Positions 1 to 7,882 of a DNA stretch of 54,815 nt are shown here, one piece after another. Position 1 is the first letter of the stretch. Every line of letters starts with the position of its first letter. A program made the translations under genes and the position numbers. The DNA is from a bacterium (GTDB lineage: Bacteria; Hydrothermota; UBA3073; JACQXS01; JAQTXJ01): positions 84,587 through 139,401 of the forward strand of contig JAQTXJ010000001.1 of the NCBI GenBank assembly GCA_028688815.1, read 5' to 3'. The notes below the pieces were generated by a model. It was not told where the DNA came from. It saw only the letters and a list, made by a program, of their open reading frames with translations, and did no database searches.

Positions 1-1
1 T

Positions 2-709
2 CCGCTTACCGTTGCAGATGTTGACATAAACAAAAAATTTATTACCTTAATCTTCCAGGAAGTGGGACAATCTACTTTTTATTTCGGTTCCCTGAAAGAA
101 GGAGACGAAATTTCAGACGTAGCAGGACCACTTGGAAAGCCCTCAGAAATTGAGCATTTTGGGACTTGTGTTTGCATCGGCGGGGGAATTGGAATTGCTC
201 CGGTTTACCCGATTATCAAAGCGCTTAAAAATAAAGGCAATAAAGTAATTTCCATTATCGGCGCACGAACAGAAGAATTATTAATCCTTAAAAAAGAAAT
301 TAAACAAATTTCGGACGAGCTCTGTATAACAACAGATGACGGCTCCTATGGCAAAGAAGGCAGAGTGTCAAACGAACTTTCAAGGCTTATAAAAGAGGGA
401 ATAAAAATTGACCGCGTCATAGCAATCGGTCCCGGAATAATGATGAAAACTATTTCCGATATAACAAAGCCCTATGAAATTAAAACAATAGTAAGTTTAA
501 ACCCCATAATGGTTGACGGGACAGGAATGTGTGGAGCCTGCAGAGTAGAAGTCGAGGGAGAGACAAAATTCGCCTGCATAGACGGTCCGGAATTTGACGC
601 GCATCTTGTAAATTTTGACCTCCTTATGAAACGACAAAGAATGTACACAAAAGAAGAAAAAGAATCCATGGAATCATTGGAAAAAGACAAAAAACGTAAA
701 TCTAAATAA
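2..709 (+). CDS. nfnA: NfnA-type FAD/NAD-binding subunit (sulfide dehydrogenase/ferredoxin:NADP+ reductase family), 5' partial
   Basis: The reading frame is open to the left edge, and the first in-frame residues (PLTVADVDINKKFITLIFQE) match the family's FAD domain, so the start lies outside the window; the GTG at 62 is internal. The visible part has the NAD-binding segment CIGGGIGIAPVYPIIKALK. Near the C-terminus are DGTGMCGACRVEV and FACIDGPEFDAH, which supply cysteines for a [2Fe-2S] cluster as in NfnA and SudB. It overlaps nfnB by one base (TAATG), implying translational coupling. In known NfnAB the small subunit handles NAD(H), and the pair couples ferredoxin, NADH and NADP+ in the cytoplasm. 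A sulfide dehydrogenase or dihydroorotate-dehydrogenase electron-transfer role is the alternative. Confidence 0.88.
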   Translation, partial: PLTVADVDINKKFITLIFQEVGQSTFYFGSLKEGDEISDVAGPLGKPSEIEHFGTCVCIGGGIGIAPVYPIIKALKNKGNKVISIIGARTEELLILKKEIKQISDELCITTDDGSYGKEGRVSNELSRLIKEGIKIDRVIAIGPGIMMKTISDITKPYEIKTIVSLNPIMVDGTGMCGACRVEVEGETKFACIDGPEFDAHLVNFDLLMKRQRMYTKEEKESMESLEKDKKRKSK

Positions 710-2100
710 TGCCGAAACCTATTCTTAAAAAAGTTCCGATAAGTGAACAGCACCCCGAAGAAAGAATAAAAAATTTCAACGAAGTCCCTTACGGATACGT
801 TCCCGGCGAAGCAATGAAAGAGGCGAAGAGGTGTTTGCAATGTAAGAACGCTCCCTGCATAACCGGTTGTCCCGTAGAAATAGATATTCCCGGGTTTATA
901 AAAGCAATAGGTGACGGGGATTTTGGCAAATCTATAAAAATTTTAAAAGAAAAAACAGTTCTACCTGCTGTATGCGGAAGAGTTTGCCCGCAGGAAGAAC
1001 AATGTGAAAAAGTTTGCACTTTGGCTAAAATCGGAGAACCGGTCGCCATAGGTAGACTTGAACGTTTTTCTTCTGAATGGGAAGCAATACAAAAAACAAC
1101 GGATATTCCCAAAATACCCGCGCCTACAGGAAAAAGGGTTGCCGTTGTTGGTTCGGGACCTGCCGGATTGACCATTGCCGGAGACCTTGCTATGCTAGGA
1201 CATAATGTAGTTATTTTTGAAGCATTGCACCAGCCCGGCGGGGTCTTGATTTATGGGATACCGGAATTCAGGTTGCCAAAAGTTATTGTTGAAAGAGAAA
1301 TAGAATATATAAAAAAATTGGGAGTGCAAATAATCACTTCTTTTGTTGTAGGAAAAACAAAAACAATAGATGAACTTCTCAAAGAATTCGATGCCATTTT
1401 CGTAGCTGCCGGCGCCGGACTCCCCTGGTTTATGAATATACCCGGCGAAAATTATAACGGCATATATTCTGCAAACGAATACCTTACAAGAGCCAATCTT
1501 ATGAAAGCATATTTATTCCCGGAATGGGATACCCCGATTATTAAAGGGAAACGAGTAGCCGTAATTGGCGGAGGAAACGTTGCAATGGATTCCGCGAGAA
1601 CTGCTCTCAGGCTTGGAGCCGAGAGCTCAATGATAATTTACAGGCGCTCGGAAAACGAAATGCCTGCAAGGATGGAAGAAATAATCCACGCAAAAGAAGA
1701 AGGAATAGATTTTCATTTCCTTACTTTACCCGTTCAATATTACGCAGATGATTTAGGCTGGGTCAACAATATGGAATGCATAAAGATGGAACTTGGAGAA
1801 CCGGATAGTTCCGGCAGAAGACAACCGATTTCAATAAACGATTCTAATTTTAAAATTCCCGTAGACGTAGTAATCGTAGCAATCGGAAACTCGCCCAACC
1901 CATTAATTACAACAACCACGCCTGGCATTGAAATAACCAAAAAAGGGACTATTCAAATAAATGAAAAAACCGGCGAAACTTCAAAATCTCGCGTATATGC
2001 TGGAGGAGACGTTGCAACGGGAGCGGCAACCGTTATCCTTGCAATGGGAACAGCAAGAATAGCAGCAAAATCAATACATAGTTTACTACAGAATAAGTAG
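709..2100 (+). CDS. nfnB: NfnB / glutamate synthase small-subunit-like NADPH oxidoreductase
   Basis: A 463-residue GltD-family flavoprotein. The N-terminus carries two cysteine sets for [4Fe-4S] clusters (C42, C45, C50, C54 and C89, C93, C99, C103). An FAD-binding GSGPAG follows near 148, an NADP-binding GGGNVAMD lies in the middle, and the C-terminal GGDVATGAATVILAMG closes the FAD site. No glutamate synthase large subunit is adjacent. The partner is the overlapping NfnA-type gene, so flavin-based bifurcation between NADPH, NADH and ferredoxin is more likely than glutamate synthesis. GDH lies 137 bp downstream. The start is set by the TAATG overlap. The family is certain; the bifurcating role follows from gene pairing. 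Confidence 0.9.
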   Translation: MPKPILKKVPISEQHPEERIKNFNEVPYGYVPGEAMKEAKRCLQCKNAPCITGCPVEIDIPGFIKAIGDGDFGKSIKILKEKTVLPAVCGRVCPQEEQCEKVCTLAKIGEPVAIGRLERFSSEWEAIQKTTDIPKIPAPTGKRVAVVGSGPAGLTIAGDLAMLGHNVVIFEALHQPGGVLIYGIPEFRLPKVIVEREIEYIKKLGVQIITSFVVGKTKTIDELLKEFDAIFVAAGAGLPWFMNIPGENYNGIYSANEYLTRANLMKAYLFPEWDTPIIKGKRVAVIGGGNVAMDSARTALRLGAESSMIIYRRSENEMPARMEEIIHAKEEGIDFHFLTLPVQYYADDLGWVNNMECIKMELGEPDSSGRRQPISINDSNFKIPVDVVIVAIGNSPNPLITTTTPGIEITKKGTIQINEKTGETSKSRVYAGGDVATGAATVILAMGTARIAAKSIHSLLQNK

Positions 2101-2149
2101 GTTTTTATTATCTCTTTATCTACAAAAAGCAAAAACCAAAAGAGAAAAG

Positions 2150-2178
2150 TTGACAATATAAAAATAACATATTATGAA
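2150..2178 (+). promoter_or_regulatory. Putative sigma-70-type promoter for glutamate dehydrogenase
   Basis: TTGACA at 2150-2155 is followed after 17 nt by TATGAA (2173-2178). It lies about 60 nt before the gdh start, which has a GGGGG-type ribosome binding site. The -35 is perfect and the -10 weak. Confidence 0.4.
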
Positions 2179-2237
2179 CTCTGCTTTAGTATAAATATAA
2201 GGGGAAAGAGCTTATTTATTAGAGAAAAGGGGGAAAT

Positions 2238-3512
2238 ATGAATGCTTTTGAGATGGCGCAAAGGCAGTTTGATGAAGTTGCAGACCAGCTTAAGCTTAGC
2301 AAATCTGCTCGTGCAATAATGAGAGAACCGTTAAGAGAATTCCATTTTAATATACCCATAAAAATGGACGATGGTTCTATTAGAGTATTCAGAGGTTTCA
2401 GAGTTCAGCACAATGATGCAAGAGGCCCAAATAAGGGTGGACTTCGTTTTGCGGCAAATGAAACGATTGACACCGTAAAAGCTCTTGCTACCTGGATGAC
2501 GTGGAAATGCGCAGTATCCGACATCCCATTGGGTGGAGGAAAAGGTGGAATAGTCGTTGAACCTGCAAGTCTTTCGGATGGAGAAAAAGAAAGATTATGT
2601 CGTGGTTGGATAAATCAGATGTGGAAAAATATCGGGCCTTTAATGGACGTTCCTGCTCCTGATATAGGTACAACACCTCAAATGATGGGCTGGATGATGG
2701 ATGAATTTTCAAGATTAACAGGAAAATCTTATCCGGGCGTAGTTACCGGGAAACCATTAGGCGGCGGCGGTTCGCTCGGAAGAACGGCAGCAACCGGTTT
2801 CGGCGTAATTGTTACCGTCCGTGAAGCCCTTAAAGAATTAAAACTTCAGGCAAAAAATTGTAAAGCATCTATTATGGGATTCGGAAATGTATCCCAATAT
2901 GCAGCAATAAATTTTATAGAACTTGGCGGTAAAGTTGTTTGCGTATCATACTGGAACAGACACGATAAAAAATCTTATACCGTAAGTAAAGACAGCGGAA
3001 TTGACCCCATTTTCTTACAATCAATTACCGACCAGTATGGAGCCATAGATAATAAAAAGGCAATGGCCAAAGGATATAAAATAGAATCTGCAGATGCATG
3101 GTTATCAAAAGATGTGGAAGTCCTTATCCCGGCAGCATTAGAAGGAATAATCACCGGAGACACAGTAAAAAGAATAAGTTCCAAAGTCAGAATTATAGCC
3201 GAAGGCGCAAATGGTCCGACAACTCCGGAAGCAGATGCAGTAATAAGAAAGAATCCCAAAATATTGCTTATCCCTGATTTCTTATGTAACGCAGGTGGAG
3301 TAGTTTGTTCATATTTTGAAGGAGTCCAAAATAATATGAATTTCTACTGGACCGAGAAAGAAGTAAACGAAAAATTAGACGATAAGATGACGGTTGCATT
3401 CCAGAAAGTCTTAAAAATGTCAAAAGATAAAAAGACTTATATGAGAAATGCAGCTTATATGGTAGCTATAGACAGCGTTGAAAAAGCTATGAAGTTAAGA
3501 GGCTGGATTTAA
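2238..3512 (+). CDS. gdhA: Glu/Leu/Phe/Val family dehydrogenase, probably glutamate dehydrogenase
   Basis: 424 residues, the usual length of hexameric GDH. The substrate-binding/catalytic region is intact: NKGGLRFA near 65, the lysine in MTWKCAV (K90) and PLGGGKGGI with K102. The dinucleotide domain shows GFGNVSQYAA (about 216-225), and IAEGANGPTTPEAD is typical of GDH. It would interconvert glutamate and 2-oxoglutarate plus ammonia in the cytoplasm. A ribosome binding site (AAAGGGGGAAAT) precedes the ATG, and a strong terminator follows. With NfnAB upstream and a HutI gene 9 kb away, an amino-acid-catabolic role is a reasonable inference. Coenzyme preference cannot be read with confidence. 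Confidence 0.93.
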   Translation: MNAFEMAQRQFDEVADQLKLSKSARAIMREPLREFHFNIPIKMDDGSIRVFRGFRVQHNDARGPNKGGLRFAANETIDTVKALATWMTWKCAVSDIPLGGGKGGIVVEPASLSDGEKERLCRGWINQMWKNIGPLMDVPAPDIGTTPQMMGWMMDEFSRLTGKSYPGVVTGKPLGGGGSLGRTAATGFGVIVTVREALKELKLQAKNCKASIMGFGNVSQYAAINFIELGGKVVCVSYWNRHDKKSYTVSKDSGIDPIFLQSITDQYGAIDNKKAMAKGYKIESADAWLSKDVEVLIPAALEGIITGDTVKRISSKVRIIAEGANGPTTPEADAVIRKNPKILLIPDFLCNAGGVVCSYFEGVQNNMNFYWTEKEVNEKLDDKMTVAFQKVLKMSKDKKTYMRNAAYMVAIDSVEKAMKLRGWI

Positions 3513-3534
3513 TAGAGTATATTTAAAAAGATTT

Positions 3535-3566
3535 GGGTAGGTTGGAAACAACCTACCCATTTTTTA
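3535..3566 (+). terminator. Rho-independent terminator after gdh
   Basis: A perfect 10-bp stem, GGGTAGGTTG / CAACCTACCC, with a GAAA tetraloop is followed by ATTTTTTATTATT. It sits between convergent gdh and the M28 peptidase gene and may also act weakly on the other strand. Confidence 0.9.
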
Positions 3567-3578
3567 TTATTAAAGTCT

Positions 3579-4796
3579 CTACATTCCCCTTCTGTTTGTA
3601 TAATATTCCCTTATCTTTTTCTTCAGACTATCGGGAATTTCTCTCTTAAAAGGGAATTTTTTTGCATTACCTATAAATTTTATAAAGTCTTGAGAGGCGT
3701 TTTTAATTATCTGAAGAGATTCTTCATTTACAAACTCTATGTTATCTTCGGATGTATGAATATAAAATGTTCCTCCGCCATACCTGGATAAACCTACGCC
3801 CGGAATTCCATTTTTTGCAAACGGCAAACTATCACTTGAATGTATGCTTTGACGAATTTCAAAAACGGCATTTTTTGTTATACTGCTTTTCTTGAAAAAC
3901 TTTTCAATATCCTTATTTCCTGTTACGATAATAATATTTTTCCCAAGAATATCCCCACTCATATCAATATTTAGTACCATTTTTATTTCTTCCAGCTTAT
4001 CTTTATGTTTGGTTACGTAATCCATACTTCCTCGCAGGCCGAGTTCTTCACTCCCAAACCATATAAATCTCAGAGTGCGTTGAACCGGATTTTTAAGAAA
4101 ATATTCACTGAGCGCCAATATCGTAGCACTGCCGGTTCCATTATCCATTACGCCTTTTGAAGTAGCAACACTATCATAATGCGCGCAAACAATAATTACT
4201 TCCGTTGACAAACGAGAACCTTTTATTTCAGCGATTACATTATTCGAAGTCGTTTCGTATTCCTTTTGTGAGGATTCAATAATCACTTCCTTTGCTTGTT
4301 TCTGGAGAAGTTCCAGTCCCGATATAAAATCAATATTTATGCCGGGTAGTTTTCCCGATTGTTTAATAAAATTTTCTTCTATAGAAAAACAAGAGAGTTT
4401 TTTTTCGGGTGGGTCAATACATATAAATCCTTTTGCTTTGTTTTCAATAAGAGCTTTGTAATTTTTGTAATCAAATCTTCCTTTTATAAGGATAATTTTA
4501 TCCTTTATATTCCCTGAATTTTTTTCTGTCCCTAATTCTAGGTATCTAAGATTTCCTTTTATTTTTGCTGAGCCCGTTAATCCTACGGGGTAAGCTTTAT
4601 ATGTTTTATTATACGGTTTTATTACGGTTAATTGTGCAGTTCCCGGCTTAAAACTCAGGATTTTAAATCTTTCTATATAAGGATGCGCGCCAAAGGAATT
4701 TAATTTTTTTATTATTATGGAAGAAGTTTTTTTCTCTTCAGTTGAACCACCGATTCTTTCAAAGGCAATGCTTTTTAGAAAAGGAAGTATCTCCAT
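3579..4796 (-). CDS. M28 family zinc metallopeptidase
   Basis: 405 residues. All expected M28 metal and catalytic positions are visible: CAHYDSV (His and Asp), DNGTGSA (bridging Asp), GSEELGLRGS (Glu-Glu), NIDMSGD (Asp) and a C-terminal HTSEDN (His). A PA-type insert occupies roughly 80-185. It would be an aminopeptidase that releases N-terminal residues using two zinc ions. No signal peptide is visible from this start, which is unusual because many relatives are exported; it may be cytoplasmic. The gene stands alone, convergent with gdh and separated from the upstream dehydrogenase gene by a 14-bp-arm palindrome. Substrate specificity is unknown. Confidence 0.88.
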   Translation of the reverse strand: MEILPFLKSIAFERIGGSTEEKKTSSIIIKKLNSFGAHPYIERFKILSFKPGTAQLTVIKPYNKTYKAYPVGLTGSAKIKGNLRYLELGTEKNSGNIKDKIILIKGRFDYKNYKALIENKAKGFICIDPPEKKLSCFSIEENFIKQSGKLPGINIDFISGLELLQKQAKEVIIESSQKEYETTSNNVIAEIKGSRLSTEVIIVCAHYDSVATSKGVMDNGTGSATILALSEYFLKNPVQRTLRFIWFGSEELGLRGSMDYVTKHKDKLEEIKMVLNIDMSGDILGKNIIIVTGNKDIEKFFKKSSITKNAVFEIRQSIHSSDSLPFAKNGIPGVGLSRYGGGTFYIHTSEDNIEFVNEESLQIIKNASQDFIKFIGNAKKFPFKREIPDSLKKKIREYYTNRRGM

Positions 4797-4801
4797 AAAT
4801 G

Positions 4802-4835
4802 TTTGTAGGGACAGGGTTTAACCTGTCCCTACAAA
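4802..4835. repeat. Intergenic palindrome with 14-bp arms (GTAGGGACAGG family)
   Basis: The arms 4802-4815 and 4822-4835 are perfectly complementary around a 6-nt loop. No T-run follows on either side, so it is not a classical terminator. A related element is at 31057-31084. Confidence 0.75.
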
Positions 4836-4862
4836 AGAATGTTCAAACAATTTTATTCAAAA

Positions 4863-6056
4863 TTACTGATAGCTCTGCCACTTTTTCTCAAGATCCGGTA
4901 ATGCCATAGTTTCCATTATATAATCCGTGAATGCTTTGCTTGTGGCACCGGTATTCCTTCCTGTAATAGTCATTTTTTTCTCGTATTGTCCACATATATC
5001 CATTGCGAGTTCAAGTTTATGAGCTTCTTTTTTATATCCGATGTTATCCAGCAATAATGCGCAAGCTCTTATCATACTGCAGGGGTCTGCGTACTGTGCT
5101 CTGCCTTCTTCTACCATTCTTGGGGCGCTTCCGTGAATTGCTTCAAACATACCATATCGTTTACCTATGTTTGCGCTTCCTGCCGTTCCCACTCCACCCT
5201 GGAATTCAGCAGCTTCATCAGTAAGAATATCTCCGTAAAGATTCGGTAATACAAACACTTTAAATTCCTTACGTCTTTTCGGGTCAATTAATTTGGCGGT
5301 AGTTATATCAATAAACCAATCGTCTGCGTTTACACCGGGGTATTCTTTTGCTATCTGATAGAAGGCTTTGAGGAATTTACCGTCCGTAGTTTTAATTACG
5401 TTTGCTTTAGTTACGGCGGTTATGCGATTGATATTATGGCTTTTTGTATATTCAAAAGCCATCCTTATAATTCTTTCGCTCCCCTGTGTCGTAGCTACGG
5501 TAAAATCAATAGCAATATCATCATCAATGTCAATTCCCTGGCTTCCGAGAGCATACGCACCTTCCGTGTTTTCGCGGAAGAACATCCAGTCTATACCTTC
5601 CTTTGGAACTCTTACGGGTCTTACATTAGCAAATAAATCAAGTTCCTTTCTTACCGCGACATTAGCGCTTTCAATATTGGGCCATGGATCACCTTTTTTA
5701 GGAGTCGTTGTAGGGCCTTTTAATGTTACATGACATTTTTTAATTTCTTCAAGGACATCATCAGGTATGGGTTTCATAACTTTTACCCGGTTTTCAATAG
5801 TAAGTCCTTCAATTGTTTTCATTTGTACTTTACCATTTTTGATTTCATCTTTTAATATGAATTCAAGAACTCTCTGGGCTTCTGCAGTAATATACGGCCC
5901 GATTCCATCTCCACCAAGAGTTCCAATTATAATGGGTTTGATTTTAGAATAATCAATCCATTCCGGTGTCTTTTTCATTTTTTCAACACGTTTCGCCTGT
6001 GATTCAATGAGTTTACTGAAATGCTCATTTGCTTTTTTTATGTGTTCCATATCCAT
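4863..6056 (-). CDS. Isocitrate/3-isopropylmalate dehydrogenase family protein
   Basis: 397 residues of the beta-decarboxylating dehydrogenase family. Features include GTLGGDGIGPYI near the N-terminus, the substrate loop SANVAVRKELDLFANVRPVR, FFRENTEGAYALG, VLPNLYGDILTDEAAEFQGGVG and MFEAIHGSAPR. The serine-containing substrate loop fits isocitrate better than isopropylmalate, so NAD(P)-dependent isocitrate dehydrogenase is the first choice. Homoisocitrate or isopropylmalate dehydrogenase cannot be excluded, because a LeuD/HacB-type small subunit lies upstream on the same strand. The leader has AGGAGGAGGG directly before ATG-GAT-ATG, so the second ATG (6050) may be the true start. Confidence 0.88.
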   Translation of the reverse strand: MDMEHIKKANEHFSKLIESQAKRVEKMKKTPEWIDYSKIKPIIIGTLGGDGIGPYITAEAQRVLEFILKDEIKNGKVQMKTIEGLTIENRVKVMKPIPDDVLEEIKKCHVTLKGPTTTPKKGDPWPNIESANVAVRKELDLFANVRPVRVPKEGIDWMFFRENTEGAYALGSQGIDIDDDIAIDFTVATTQGSERIIRMAFEYTKSHNINRITAVTKANVIKTTDGKFLKAFYQIAKEYPGVNADDWFIDITTAKLIDPKRRKEFKVFVLPNLYGDILTDEAAEFQGGVGTAGSANIGKRYGMFEAIHGSAPRMVEEGRAQYADPCSMIRACALLLDNIGYKKEAHKLELAMDICGQYEKKMTITGRNTGATSKAFTDYIMETMALPDLEKKWQSYQ

Positions 6057-6093
6057 CCCTCCTCCTAAAAATATGTATTATTTTATTCGGTTA

Positions 6094-6128
6094 GTTGGAC
6101 TTTCCCGCCCTGGCGGGATTAGACCAAC
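6094..6128. repeat. Compound palindrome around TCCCGCC-CT-GGCGGGA
   Basis: The inner arms 6103-6109 and 6112-6118 are perfect, flanked by outer GTTGG (6094-6098) and CCAAC (6124-6128). It lies between the dehydrogenase and the microprotein gene and belongs to the CCCGCC-GGCGGG class seen elsewhere in the window. Confidence 0.7.
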
Positions 6129-6137
6129 TTATCCCGT

Positions 6138-6326
6138 TTATTCGGAAATATTATTTTCTTTTTTGTTGTGGTGTTTTTCTTTATTCCCCCAACACTCTCC
6201 GGTCATCATTTTACCGAATGAGGACATTCCTTTGCTGATAGCGTAAAAAGCAATAACCATCCCACCCAAACCAAGCAAAAGGATTGTGCCACATATTATC
6301 AAAGTAATAATTATTCCTTGTGACAT
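6138..6326 (-). CDS. Small single-span membrane protein
   Basis: 62 residues with one hydrophobic segment (about 4-31, IIITLIICGTILLLGLGGMV) followed by a short polar tail rich in Lys, Asn and His. A clear ribosome binding site (AAAGGAGATAA) precedes the ATG, supporting real translation. It lies 9 nt downstream of the LeuD-type gene on the same strand, with the dehydrogenase gene about 80 nt further on, so the three are probably cotranscribed. No family was recognised. The topology is probably N-out/C-in or the reverse, and the function is unknown. Confidence 0.7.
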   Translation of the reverse strand: MSQGIIITLIICGTILLLGLGGMVIAFYAISKGMSSFGKMMTGECWGNKEKHHNKKENNISE

Positions 6327-6335
6327 TTATCTCCT

Positions 6336-6836
6336 TTAGGTTAATTGAAAGTCTCCGTGCTTTTTGATATGTTCCACCAGTCCGCCGTCGTTCAGGATAT
6401 TTAACATCCCTTTTGGAAGTTCCGGAACTTTAACTTCGTAACCGGTTGTTATATCTTTTACTATGCCTTTTCCAAGGTCAATTTCAAGCTCGTCGCCATC
6501 ATTAAATTTATCCGTATCACATTCAATTACCGGGAGTCCTACGTTTATTGAGTTTCTGAAAAATATTCTTGCGAATGATTTTGCAAGAACAACTGAAACG
6601 CCGGCAAGTTTAATAATCGTTGGCGCATGTTCGCGTGAACTGCCAAGTCCGAAATTTTTGCCGCCTACAACAAAATCTCCTTTCTTAACTTTCTGTGGAA
6701 ATGTCGGATCTGCATCTTCAAGAACATGCTGGGCAAGTTCCGGCAAGTTTGAACGCAGATGAAAATATCTACCCGGACATATAAGGTCCGTAGATATGTT
6801 ATCGCCGAATTTCCATACTCTTCCTTTTAGAACCAT
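6336..6836 (-). CDS. leuD: LeuD/HacB-type aconitase-superfamily small subunit
   Basis: 166 residues, the length of the short thermophile/archaeal-type isopropylmalate isomerase or homoaconitase small subunit. The swivel domain signature is clear: GRVWKFGDNISTDLICPGRY at the start, then GGKNFGLGSSREHAP and AKSFARIFFRNSINVGLPVI. It needs a large [4Fe-4S] subunit (LeuC/HacA), which is absent from both flanks. The ribosome binding site is strong (AAAGGAGGT). Downstream are a one-TM microprotein and an ICDH-family dehydrogenase, which would catalyse the next step whether the substrate is isopropylmalate, homocitrate or citrate. Which pathway applies cannot be settled here, so the symbol indicates family only. 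Confidence 0.87.
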   Translation of the reverse strand: MVLKGRVWKFGDNISTDLICPGRYFHLRSNLPELAQHVLEDADPTFPQKVKKGDFVVGGKNFGLGSSREHAPTIIKLAGVSVVLAKSFARIFFRNSINVGLPVIECDTDKFNDGDELEIDLGKGIVKDITTGYEVKVPELPKGMLNILNDGGLVEHIKKHGDFQLT

Positions 6837-6906
6837 TTTTTACCTCCTTTCAATGTGTTGTTTATAACCCTGCGCGCCAAAGAAGTCAAGATTAAAATAC
6901 AAATTT

Positions 6907-7353
6907 TTATATATCAAGCAAATTCAACCCGGTTTCTTCATCTTTTTTACGCTGAAGTGAAGAAAACCCGGAAGGAAGTAGCGGGAATACGATGATTTCA
7001 CAGGTCGCGGGAATAGTGCCGCTAAATAAATGCCCCCCATATGCATTAAAATTATTATCCGTAATAGTTACGTGACAATGAATTATTGTGTCCTTTTCAA
7101 ATTTTGAAATGTTACCCGAAAAACTTGAAAATTCATATTCCCCTTTAAATATTTTTTTGATATAAGTTTTTTTATGAGCATCGAAATACCCCAATTCAAG
7201 GTCTTTTCCAACACCAAGTCCATAAAAAAACGCCCCCCTGTTAAATTTATTTTTTATGGCAAATTGTTTTAACGAATTTATTATTTCATCATTTTTTTCT
7301 AAACGAATAACATGGCAAACATCGCCATAAAGCCCAAGTCTCTTGCTTTTCAT
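6907..7353 (-). CDS. PPC/DUF296 domain protein
   Basis: 148 residues covering a single PPC (DUF296) domain. The signature HCHVTITDNNFNAYGGHLFS is present; in relatives these histidines bind a metal. The N-terminal segment VIRLEKNDEIINSLKQFA and the central GLGVGKDLELGYFD also fit. Stand-alone bacterial PPC proteins form trimers and have been linked to DNA binding, but their role is generally unknown. GTG at 7359 could also start translation, but GGAG lies about 8 nt before the ATG at 7353, which is preferred. It is the first gene of the minus-strand block, next to an AT-rich gap. Confidence 0.82.
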   Translation of the reverse strand: MKSKRLGLYGDVCHVIRLEKNDEIINSLKQFAIKNKFNRGAFFYGLGVGKDLELGYFDAHKKTYIKKIFKGEYEFSSFSGNISKFEKDTIIHCHVTITDNNFNAYGGHLFSGTIPATCEIIVFPLLPSGFSSLQRKKDEETGLNLLDI

Positions 7354-7359
7354 AATCAC

Positions 7360-7742
7360 ATCTCCATCAAAATTATATTTTATTTTTTAATAAATAATTT
7401 GTAATAGAATTTAAAATACTATATTGTTTTTTAGTTTATTATAAAAAATTATTACATTACTACATATTTGTAAAATTATTTTTTTAATGTTGTCGGCATT
7501 TTTCATTGTATCCGTATTCCATTCATTGTAAAAGTTTTTCAGCATTTTTTTATTGTATTTCATTGTTAAAAACTTTTAACTCAAATATATTCTTTGTCAA
7601 AAAAATAAAAAAAAATAAAAAAAATACTTGACAAAGAAAAATATAAATGCAACTTATACTATATATTGTGATAAGAGATATAAAGAAAACAAAATGTAGT
7701 GTAAGATTGAAAATTATTTAACCATAAAAGGGGGTGAAAACA
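7360..7742 (+). other. AT-rich intergenic leader region
   Basis: Very AT-rich with no ORF that looks real. It holds several TTCATTGTA-like words (near 7503, 7521 and 7553) and an inverted pair of GTAAAAGTTTTT-like and AAAAACTTTTAAC sequences (about 7527-7578). A TTGACA promoter-like sequence for the small ORF lies at 7628. Confidence 0.6.
7628..7660 (+). promoter_or_regulatory. Putative promoter of the lysine-rich micro-ORF
   Basis: TTGACA (7628-7633) and TATACT (7655-7660) are separated by 21 nt, longer than the usual 17. A second AT-rich stretch (TATATATTG) follows directly. About 80 nt of leader lie before the start codon. Confidence 0.4.
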
Positions 7743-7820
7743 ATGGCGGCAAAAAAGAAACCAGTCAAAAAGGTAGCTAAGAAGGTAGCTAAGAAGGCAA
7801 AAAAAGGTTGTAAGAAATAG
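7743..7820 (+). CDS. Lysine-rich 25-residue microprotein (histone-tail-like)
   Basis: A short ORF of 25 codons and stop. It begins MAAKKKPVKKVAKK and continues with the KKVAKK unit again, ending GCKK. Thirteen of 25 residues are lysine, and there is a single cysteine. A strong ribosome binding site (AAAGGGGGTG) precedes the ATG, a promoter-like TTGACA/TATACT is upstream, and a good terminator begins 26 nt after the stop, so it looks like a complete monocistronic gene. The repeat resembles histone H1/Hc1-type tails that bind nucleic acid. A nucleoid, RNA-binding or ribosomal role is inference. It could also be the leader peptide of an RNA element. Confidence 0.68.
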   Translation: MAAKKKPVKKVAKKVAKKAKKGCKK

Positions 7821-7846
7821 TATTGAAGTTGGATGTAACTTTTCAA

Positions 7847-7882
7847 GGGCGTTCGCCGTAAGGTGACCGCCCTTCTTCTTTT
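7847..7882 (+). terminator. Terminator of the lysine-rich micro-ORF
   Basis: GGGCG-T-TCGCC pairs with GGTGA-C-CGCCC around a GTAA loop, with one internal mismatch and one G-T pair. TTCTTCTTTT follows. Confidence 0.82.

Noticed and set aside
62-64. GTG at 62 as start of the first gene
   Set aside because: The frame is open upstream and encodes family-typical sequence, so 62 is internal and the gene is cut by the window edge.
2101-2237. Riboswitch ahead of glutamate dehydrogenase
   Set aside because: The leader is short and AT-rich; no conserved aptamer pattern or terminator-like alternative fold was seen.
7847-7882. Small regulatory RNA at the micro-ORF end
   Set aside because: The hairpin with a T-rich tail is fully explained as the terminator of the micro-ORF.
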